Shown: positions 56,600 to 64,000 of the stretch, in pieces
Layout of the letters: each line of letters opens with the position of its first letter
Numbering within the stretch: the stretch's first letter is position 1
Assembly (NCBI RefSeq): GCF_040954645.1
Contig: NC_092806.1
Location: forward strand, 1,364,001 to 1,428,000
Origin: Diabrotica undecimpunctata
Taxonomy: Eukaryota > Arthropoda > Insecta > Coleoptera > Chrysomelidae
Direction of reading: 5' to 3'
Length of the DNA stretch: 64,000 nucleotides
Program-made: the position numbers and the translations under genes
Notes under the pieces: generated by a model
The model's input: only the letters and a program-made list of their open reading frames with translations
What the model was told of the DNA's origin: nothing
Databases searched by the model: none

Positions 56600-57440
56600 T
56601 TATATCTTTTAATAGTTGAAATTATTATCACTTATCATTACTACAGTTCGAATCATTAAACCAATAGAAGGGAGTTTCAAAAAGTATGCAAAAAACAAGA
56701 AAAGACCTATAAATTCTTCTTGTTTCATATTTAGCAAAAATATTACATTGGTGAGTTACGTAACAAAAAAAAATAAAACTGATATTGCTGAGCACTCTCC
56801 CTAATGACAAACATTTAGACAAAACAAACCAAAAATTATAAATTATATTAAAAAAAGGGAGTGTTGACATTATGGATCAGAAAATTGCAAATGTAAGACA
56901 AATAAAAAGATGGCCAGTTATTATCTGGAATAATAAGATGGATGTACGTGCTCTTAATTCATTTTTTTTTTAATTGAACACTATGACTATAAGAATGAAC
57001 GAAATAATAAATAGAGATTAGTCCTAAAGGAACTGCCCACAGAATTACTTTTGCTCTACATGAAAAGAAGAGAGGAAAACGGAAAACTCTGAAAGCATAT
57101 TCTTGAAGAGATGAAAAAATTTGTGAAAATTGGAAACTAAACTAACTTACTTTTTCGTGTCTGGATCCGACTACAGTTTTTCTACCCAATATCGGGCTAA
57201 GTCTACACCCTTTCTATTTGCGAGCCATAAATCATTGAGGGTGCACTGTGATGGGCAAAGTCTGCATACTCTCAGGTGCTCCACGTTCGTCAAAAAAATT
57301 TTGAAAAAAAAAAACCATGCGTCGTGTGTCCATCCAAAAAGGATAGAAAATGCAAACGCGTTTGCGCCAAGTGTAATGCGTTCATTTGTAAAAAATATTC
57401 AATTGAACAAAGTATGCAAAACATGTTGTTGAATTATGCA
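56600..57440 (+). pseudogene. piggyBac-like transposase C-terminal third
   Basis: Plus strand: EGSFKKYAKNKKRPINSSCF, IFSKNITLVSYVTKKNKTD (56680-56790), KGSVDIMDQKIANVRQIKRW, PVIIWNNKMDVRALNSFF (56857-56965; contains the third catalytic Asp block VDIMDQ), a decayed LKELP segment, and CVVCPSKKDRKCKRVCAKCN, AFICKKYS (57320-57405), the cysteine-rich DNA-binding end (CxxC...CxxC...C). Frame breaks between blocks. Upstream two thirds absent. Confidence 0.85.
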
Positions 57441-58000
57441 TGCAATAAAAGCCAATATATTAGTCGGGTATTTTTTACCCATGTTATGTAAATTTAAAGA
57501 ACGGTCTAGTCATGCATCTTAGGTTAACAACTTTAAGTTTGACAGTTATTTGACAATTTTGAAGTAATATTAATAGTAAACAATTAGCAATCATAATAAC
57601 GTTCGGTCCTTTCTTTTGTCAAAAACTCCACTCCTCTTTGTTTTTACCATGATTGTACAAATAAAAAACATCCAAATGACACTTGATATATATATATATA
57701 TAATTGACAAAATAATATACAAAGTGAACATTCCTGTCTACCAATAAATCAGTTTAAAATTAAAATAACGGTGTAGAGGTTCGCAATTCCAAACTAACCT
57801 TTGATACTCGTAAATGTTCAATTCAAATTTATTATGAAGATAACAATCTAAATACCTACAAATAACTTCTCACTTCTCTAATGAGAAACGGCTTTAATAT
57901 CAAAATGCAAAACTTATGTTTAACGTTCTATCGTAATGTACAATGCAATGCATTAGTTTTGTATATATGTATAAAGTTAACCTGCATGTCATTAGAATAT
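57441..58000. other. Spacer
   Basis: A+T-rich, with a short (AT)8 at 57686. No gene. Confidence 0.3.
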
Positions 58001-58003
<3 letters not shown>

Positions 58004-58060
<57 letters not shown>

Positions 58061-58097
58061 TATATATATATGTATATATATTCACTATATATATATA
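58004..58097. repeat. (AT)n microsatellite abutting a transposon-end motif
   Basis: About 90 bases of AT repeats with the phrase ATTCACTATATA at both sides (57998 and 58078), directly followed by ATACAGGGTGAACC (58095), a CAGGGTG-type end. Long 'open frames' here are repeat artefacts (runs of Ile-Tyr). Confidence 0.9.
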
Positions 58098-58262
58098 CAG
58101 GGTGAACCAAGAGTTTGAAAACGTCTACTTATCTCTTCAATGGATGCCTTGAATTTTGCAAGTTTCTACTTGCATACTTCAACTCTTCCTACCCTCACTG
58201 CAACCCCACTCCTTTAGAAATACAGACAGTTTTAAAATAGCAAACGAAAAAGACTCTATTTC

Positions 58263-58535
58263 CTGTTGACTATCGCTAGCAACAGACAGACTCTCTCTTT
58301 ACTGTTAACCGCCACTGGAAACGTCGTACTCTGTTGACTGTTGACTTTCGCAAACAACAAAACAAACGTCCTCCCTCTCGACTGTTGACTGCGACTAGCA
58401 ACAAACGTACTCTCTCTACTGTTAACCGCTACTAGCAACAGACGTGCTCTCTTGGCTGTTGACTTTCACTAGCAACAAACGTCCTCTCTCTCTCGACTGT
58501 TGACTGCCGCTAGTAACAGACATTCTCTCTCTCGC
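58263..58535. repeat. Minisatellite, about 38-bp unit, seven units, with three-unit higher order
   Basis: Units start with CTGTTGACT or CTGTTAACC at 58263, 58302, 58338, 58382, 58419, 58456 and 58497. Each has CTAGCAACAAACGT-like middle and a CTCTCTCTC end. Units 1, 4 and 7 (ACTGCG/ACTATCGC), 2 and 5 (AACCGC), 3 and 6 (GACTTTC) resemble each other most, giving a 115-119 bp higher-order period. The 60-codon minus frame (58256-58438) is a by-product. Confidence 0.85.
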
Positions 58536-59240
58536 TAATAGTTACGCGAAAAATACCGCGAATCCTCTTTTGAATTGTATACAGACACAAATGTGCTCTA
58601 TATCTTCATCTTAGTGTTAATACTGCGAGACACGGGTTTAGAAATCACTAAAGACAGCTCTCTTGTTTTTTCCATTATCTACATGTACAAGAAAATCTAA
58701 AATCTCCCTCTAAGAGTGGGCGTTAATCATAAATACTCTAGACTCCATTAATCTTTAAGTTTTACGAAAATCATGCTTACCATGCTTATGTGAACCGTTT
58801 GTTTTATTCGGGATTTTAAAGACTGCGTACTCGTAGGACTGATTAATAAATTTATAGTTGAGCCTGGGGCAGTATGATTTTTCATATCATGTATCAATAG
58901 ATAGTTGACAGCTTAATATTGGGCGGGCAGTAATTAAGATCTGCAAATAATAGTCAGTTCGGTTTTATGTTTTAACAAAGTTGTTTAGATTGATATCACG
59001 ATATGTTTTAGATTTGGGATGTCGCATTCTGTGAGTAATAATTACATCAAAAGATGTTTTTATCAAAATTGGATTTGGTATGTTATATTTTCGTTTATTG
59101 AATGCATGAATGATGAACTTAAGTTTAAAATAACGGGCATTTTGCCGATAAATGTTTAAAAAACATATAGGTACTTCAAAATATAAGTGGTTCAGAGTCA
59201 TAACTTAAATATCTGCTAATGGTGCATTTAAAAAACAAAT
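58536..59240. other. Spacer; possible 3' region of the Penelope-like relic
   Basis: The minus frame 58965-59201 (78 codons) has no domain I can name and could be downstream sequence of the element at 59245. Otherwise nothing recognised. Confidence 0.25.
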
Positions 59241-59244
59241 CAAT

Positions 59245-59700
59245 TTATAAAATTATGATACATATTGGAGAGATCTTTGATATCGGTCTTATATTTGATA
59301 AAATGTTTAATTTTTTTTTTATGTGAGTCATCACCAATATGCAGTTTTTGTTGTAATTCAGTTCTTTTTCCAAAATCTGTACATTTTCAAGATCAAAGGG
59401 CTTGGCTAAAGCTGTAGTAATTAATTTGTTGTTTGGCACACTATCTTTGTGTGCAACAAATCTTCTATGTAAATATGTATTGTGTTTGCCCAATGTATGG
59501 TGAATTGCAGTTTTTACAAATTATTTTATAAATAACATCCGACTGATGATCTTAGAATATTTTTTGAGAACTCAAGAATTTCGCACAATAATTTGCTCAA
59601 ATATCTAAACATATTTCACATATATTAAAAACACAATATCTTCCTGTAAAGTGACCACTGTTTTTTGCACTTTTCTCAAAAGTTAATTCTTTGGAATTAA
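59245..59700 (-). pseudogene. Penelope-like retroelement GIY-YIG endonuclease
   Basis: Minus strand: decayed upstream part (SGHFTGRYCVFNICEICL) near 59640-59590, then DVIYKIICKNCNSPYIGQTQ near 59545-59485 (VIYKI-C--C---YIGQT, the GIY-YIG motif) and YLHRRFVAHKDSVPNNKLIT, TALAKPFDLENVQILEKELN, YNKNCILVMTHIKKK to about 59310. In Penelope-like elements this domain follows the RT and cuts the target site. Frame changes occur between parts; no RT is left nearby. Confidence 0.8.
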
Positions 59701-61005
59701 CACGTTTTGATTTAAGCATCTCATTTTCTATTTATATTAGCGATTGATCTTTTGGGGTATTGTATGTGTACAGCAGATAAAGAGCCAGTACTCAACACGC
59801 TAATTAACAGAACTCCTTCTATAATTTCACTTTGATTTAAACATGTATCTTTATATTGAATTCTAAAGTATTTTTTAGATATACAATATTGCCTGTTGAG
59901 TACTGTTTGGGAACAAATTCTTCTGGTCTTTTTACTTTTCAAACGTCGATAGAACTTTCCAGGGGGAGTCGTACTGTTTATCTATAGTACTATTTATTCT
60001 AATCACAAAAATGACAGAAGGATAAAAAATTTAGGTCATTGGTACAGTTATAATCAGGTTAGATACCACCCACCGTACCGATGGCCTACAAAAAATGGTG
60101 ATCAAGAATTAAACACAACAAGGCATTGTAAATCCATGCAAAAGACTGTCTGTTGTGAAACAGTACTTACGATCAGACCATTCAAACATTTATTATACTA
60201 TTGCTTTTATTCAGTGATGGATTCGAGAGCTTTTACATCGATAATAAAAACAGATCATCCGTTTAATGTGTTGGCCTTTAATCAATGAAACAGAACAAAC
60301 CACTCGATATGTTAGTTTTATGGGATTGTAAGAAATGACTTGCATTTTACTATGGTTTTAAAGAATGGGTTTCGGTTCGGATATGTTTGCAAAATATAAT
60401 ACACATTTATGACCTATGGATGTCAGATTTATTAACCCACACATTATAACTGATAATATTGATTTTTAATGTTTTGTTCTAAAACCGACCTAATTTCCTT
60501 ATATTCCCTGATATTATTTCCTGATACGATATATTAAAATCAGTTATATTTTGCTTATACAGCGTGTTTTATTAGGAAATTATACATGTTTTGTTAACCT
60601 TCTACAGATACCGTGAAAAAATAGAAATTGGGCTATCTAGGTGACAAATATTTGTATTAATATAATTGTGTTCCTTATTCTTTATACAAATATATAAAAT
60701 TTACAATTTTTTTGTTGTTTTAACAATTTTAAGGGTGCATTAAATAAGTGTAATTTTTCTGAACATGCTTTTAATAAAATCAAACTAATGATAACAAAGC
60801 AAAATTCTTTATTTGTCGCTTTCATCAAGTCCTCGTAGACACATCGTCTCAGGACCAGCAATTTCATGTGAAGCCATGCGACGCCATGTTACCAAATCCA
60901 CTGATAACTTTAACCTCATAATATTTAATACCATATAATGTAAACTAAATTTAAACACACAGTTTTTAACGGGTTTTTATCCACATATTTAGTGGCTCAA
61001 TACAT
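59701..61005. other. Spacer
   Basis: The minus frame 59721-59942 lies just upstream of the Penelope relic but shows no RT motif. 60000-61000 A+T-rich. Nothing else recognised. Confidence 0.3.
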
Positions 61006-61013
61006 GTATACCC

Positions 61014-61056
61014 AGTGCACTGATGATGGAATATGGATTCCGAAAACGTTTTGTGA
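61014..61056 (+). ncRNA. Hammerhead-ribozyme-like motif (candidate 3)
   Basis: Plus strand: core CTGATGA (61020-61026), a bulged T, stem II GGAAT/ATTCC with loop ATGG, GAAA (61042-61045), palindromic stem III AACGTT (61045-61050), then T and TGTG, which pairs weakly (two wobbles) with the TGCA before the core. The minimal palindromic stem III is the form reported for hammerheads of Penelope-like elements. The bulge and weak stem I reduce confidence. Confidence 0.45.
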
Positions 61057-61760
61057 TATAGCCCGATTGGGTTTTTAAATTATATACCTTTTATAAAGGA
61101 TCTTTAATAAAAAAAATTGTGATATATGGTATACAGCCAACTACAGCAACTTAGATTCTTTGTGGATTTTACTTTCTATTGTTTTTTATCAAAGATGTCT
61201 TATTATATTGGCCACTGTGATATGTACCCATAGGAAAATGCCTACATAAAAGTACTAACCAATTAAGGTCCTTGACGACAGGCCATTAACTGTAATCGGT
61301 AACACACGACTAAACAGTCTCATACCTGTTGTCACAGTCACAATAATCACTAAAAATATACACTGAAAATAATGTTCACAACAAGAAAAACAATTAAATA
61401 ACTGTAATATGTAATATGATCGGATCTAAAATAGTATATTAAATAATTATATTAAAGGAGTCAATATATTTGTAGTTACTGAAGCTCATTTACTTTTAAA
61501 CAGACTTTTCTTTTTGGTACCTTCGCAGGTATTTACCTAGTTCTATTATTATTACTCACCTTATTTCAGTATCGAGGTTAAAGTTGTCAACTGACGTTTA
61601 ATTATTTCTTTTTTGTATTTACGTTGACGTTTTAAATAGTATTCTATCAAAATTCTATTTACTTTGAAACGCGTTTTATTTTGATTACATTTTGTAGCAT
61701 TTGCATTTTTGCACAATATTTGTATCTTTGGTTACTATATCCTTACCACATGTAATGAGA
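61057..61760. other. Spacer following the hammerhead-like motif
   Basis: GTGATATATGGTATACAGCC at 61120 may belong to the same dispersed repeat. No gene recognised. Confidence 0.3.
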
Positions 61761-61766
61761 ATATAC

Positions 61767-62173
61767 TGTTACGTAAAAATATGAGTCCTATTAAAAACCT
61801 GTAAACATCTTGTTTATTCGCTTATATGTTTTAGATTTTACGAGACCCTTCGATTAGCTGGCAGAAATCTACCTGAACGGAACCTTCCAGAAAACGGTTG
61901 AAACGATGACCCGGATTGACCTTCTAGTATAATCAGGCTGAATTCTCGACCGGCTGTATTTTTATATAATAACGGAGCTTTCATAAAAGGAACACTTAGT
62001 TAATATCTGAAGACCCGCGCCCGCGATTTTAATTGTAGCGTTCGTATAAAATAAACTATGTATTATTAGTGGTTAAATAAACTGATATAAATTATCGTGC
62101 TTTTTAATAAATTAAAATAAGAACCTTTTAATAAATAAATAATAGATAAAATAGAATTATTAGAAATACTACA
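61767..62173 (+). mobile_element. Solo LTR, Ty3/gypsy type
   Basis: Starts TGTTACGTAAAAAT and ends ATACTACA (TG...CA), 407 bp, flanked by ATAC at 61763-61766 and 62174-62177, a 4-bp target duplication. Inside are GAACCTTCCAGAA (61880-61892), a three-unit heat-shock-factor consensus, TATAAAAT at 62046 and several AATAAA strings downstream, fitting U3, TATA and polyadenylation regions. No gag-pol sequence adjoins it, so the internal part was presumably lost by LTR-LTR recombination. Confidence 0.6.
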
Positions 62174-62177
62174 ATAC

Positions 62178-62844
62178 GTTGATTGTATCAATGAGTTTCA
62201 GATAGATGAGTTTTTGATAATACTACAAGAACCTTTTTTTCGTCTTTATAGAGGAATCGTCCAGAATCTTCAAAAGACATTTCAGTCCTATAAGACGCCG
62301 TTTGTTTGCCTAGTTTTTTTAGACTATTCCGATAGAAACCTATTATTAATATTTCAACTGTAGATTTTTTCGGTTGTTAGTTTATTATAAATTAGTTCAA
62401 TCTGTTTTCCTTCACTACTTCAACTTTCAGACTACTCTTCAATTTCTTTTTGTATCTTTCTTTTAAAGACTTTCAATTCATTATTAATGAAAAATTTATT
62501 ATTTTTTATATATCCTCGTTTATCTTAATTTTTAATTATTTTATTTTTCTCCTCATTACCAAGCATTGTTAAGACATATTTTTCCCCTATTTTCCACACG
62601 GTTATACGAAGATTTAAAACAAATTGCGTAAAGTAATTGGAGCAAACCAACAATTTGACCATAACATGTTTTGTTATAGATGAGTTGTCCCGTTTTTTTC
62701 AACCCGAAAATATACTATGCCCTAAACTTTTATCAATGTTACGCGAAAAGGATTAAAGATATTCTACATTAATTTAATTCACCTAACATGTGCAGCTTAT
62801 GGTCTTTACCTTGTCAGGGAAGAAATAAGACAAAATTTTTCACA
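62178..62844. other. Spacer
   Basis: A+T-rich, nothing recognised. Confidence 0.3.
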
Positions 62845-62860
62845 TGTTAATGATTTGATA

Positions 62861-63287
62861 CTACTACTACTACTATCGGTTTACAGCGTTCTCCGACGCC
62901 TTCCGACTCCTAACCGCCATTCTTCTCTATTCAGCCATAGGCTTCGAGGGATTTCTCTTTCCTCTAGTTCTTTTTCAATTCCCTCTCTCCAGCTTTTTCT
63001 CGGCCTTCCTCTTTTCCTTCTCCCTTGTGGTGTCCACGTCAAAATCTGTTTTGGAATCCTGTCATCTGGCATTCTCTGTACGTGGCCGTACCATATTAAC
63101 TGTTTTGTTTTTATGTCATCAACTATTGTATGCTTGACTCCCATCATTTCACGTATTCTCTCATTTGGTATCCGATATCTTCTTGATTTTCCTGCTGCTC
63201 TTCTCCAGAAGTCCATTTCTGTTGCTAGTAACAGTTTCTCTGTTCTTTGTTTCATTTGCCAAACTTCGCTGCCATATGTGATTACAC
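62861..63287 (-). mobile_element. Recent 5'-truncated RTE-like insertion with 16-bp target duplication
   Basis: TGTTAATGATTTGATA is present at 62845-62860 and 63288-63303. Between them the minus strand has an uninterrupted frame: VITYGSEVWQMKQRTEKLLL, ATEMDFWRRAAGKSRRYRIP, KTKQLIWYGHVQRMPDDRIP, TPQGRRKRGRPRKSWREGIE, EWRLGVGRRRRTL and a stop, then a (TAG)n tail next to the 3' duplication. This is the C-terminal end of a non-LTR RT protein. No disabling change within the retained 130 or so codons; the truncation happened at insertion. Confidence 0.95.
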
Positions 63288-63579
63288 TGTTAATGATTTG
63301 ATAAATAATGTTAAAAAAGTTTTTATAAAATCTATATTACGAGTTTAATTTTACGAAAAACGTCTGGGTAATATTTCACTATCCCCTTTACGTGTTATCA
63401 CGAGATGGGGCACTTGGTTAGAAGCAGCATTTTTTATGCGAAGTATTTTTAAGAAATACAAAATTTTGTTACAGAACTAACAGATTCTATTCCATAAAGC
63501 TACTACAGAGGATTCTATAGTTCACTAGTATGAAGTTGTTGACATGTTTGGCTATACTTTTATGTGTAATATGTCCGAC

Positions 63580-63985
63580 TCAATTTTCATATTTACCATT
63601 TTCTGATCTTGAATAGTATAGGTACTCTGTATTCTTCTATATCACAATAACTTAAGTCAGACCACCTTATTTCGCTTGCGTTCATTATTACTATTTTCAT
63701 GCGTTCCATTTCTTTACTGCGCATTGGATTTTTTCTGATTGGGCCATAGTCCTAACGTTCCAAGTGGATATTCTCTTCAGATAATTCGTGTGAATTTTTC
63801 TTATATGTGTGTTCTTGGGCATTTCGGGCATATTGACGACCCGGGAGGCTCTGTGGTCATGGGAATCACCTCTCTTACCGGATCTTGGTCTCCGATGTCC
63901 ATGACCAGTAAGCGAGTTTGTGGTGTGTTATACAGTCATTATGATTGTACTGGATATATCCATAGGGATCTTTAATATAGTGGCT
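63580..63985 (-). pseudogene. RTE-like endonuclease N-terminus
   Basis: Minus strand: VMDIGDQDPVREVIP, MTTEPPGSSICPKCPRTHI near 63910-63800, a stop/frame change, KRISTWNVRTMAQSEKIQ near 63775-63720, a one-base deletion, then MERMKIVIMNASEIRWSD and YCDIEEYRVP to about 63600. TWNVRT carries the first catalytic Asn of the AP-type endonuclease, and SEIRW holds its catalytic Glu region. Only the start of the ORF is kept; it is a different insertion from the neighbouring 62861-63287 tail. Confidence 0.8.
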
Positions 63986-64000
63986 TTTCGTTGCCTTCTA

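Noticed and set aside
56640..56656. GTTCGAATC, a tRNA B-box-like string
   Set aside because: No A box or cloverleaf around it, and it lies within a piggyBac coding relic.
57900..58152. Several overlapping 60-69 codon frames on both strands
   Set aside because: They are translations of the (AT)n microsatellite (Ile-Tyr runs).
58256..58438. 60-codon minus frame rich in Ser/Arg/Gln
   Set aside because: It follows the 38-bp minisatellite; repeat artefact.
62855..63301. 148-codon plus-strand frame with hydrophobic runs
   Set aside because: Antisense to the well-supported RT tail (GRRKRGRPRKSW) bounded by a target duplication.

Overview
The window looks like insect nuclear DNA, probably from a beetle or another insect with a large, repeat-filled genome. 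This is inferred from strong A+T richness, long (AT)n tracts, short GT-AG introns, and the mix of mobile elements: RTE-, Jockey- and R1-type non-LTR retrotransposons, Penelope-like elements, piggyBac, Tc1/mariner, hAT, Helitron and probable Crypton traces. No bacterial, organellar or viral gene is seen. I could not identify any intact host gene; the window reads as intergenic or intronic DNA filled with transposon debris.

Layout: 1-3.5 kb, reverse transcriptase (RT) relics and a piggyBac N-terminus. 4.9-8.2 kb, endonuclease and RT relics of three non-LTR families. 9.9-11.1 kb, a Tc1-like transposase relic on the minus strand with a 101-bp intron and a nested retrotransposon tail. 13.2-14.3 kb, piggyBac. 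15.05-15.58 kb, a hAT-type MITE with perfect ends. 16-24 kb, RT relics, a Helitron helicase scrap and a diverged tandem duplication. 24.8-31.2 kb, three piggyBac relics, an LTR-retrotransposon gag and an RT relic. 31.9-34 kb, a small MITE, a hammerhead-like motif and an R1-like RT. 36-37.8 kb, a well-formed hammerhead ribozyme motif, a Crypton-like non-autonomous element and a second intron-bearing Tc1 relic. 38.9-47.5 kb, RNase H, pogo-like, piggyBac and RTE relics. 49.4-55 kb, Jockey and Penelope relics. 55.9-57.4 kb, a promoter-like block and piggyBac. 58-64 kb, a 38-bp minisatellite with three-unit higher order, a Penelope GIY-YIG fragment, a second hammerhead-like motif, a solo LTR, and two RTE pieces, one with a 16-bp target-site duplication.

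There are no operons or cooperating genes. The relations that matter are nesting, shared families (several retrotransposon families occur two or three times) and age: the 62.9-63.3 kb and 45-46.1 kb retrotransposon insertions and the hAT MITE still show target-site duplications, while most other relics carry frameshifts, stops and deletions. The most notable points are the hammerhead motif at 36094-36135 inside a repeat that recurs at 52.7 kb, phase-0 introns at the same site in two Tc1-like transposases, and the inverted-repeat Crypton-like element.
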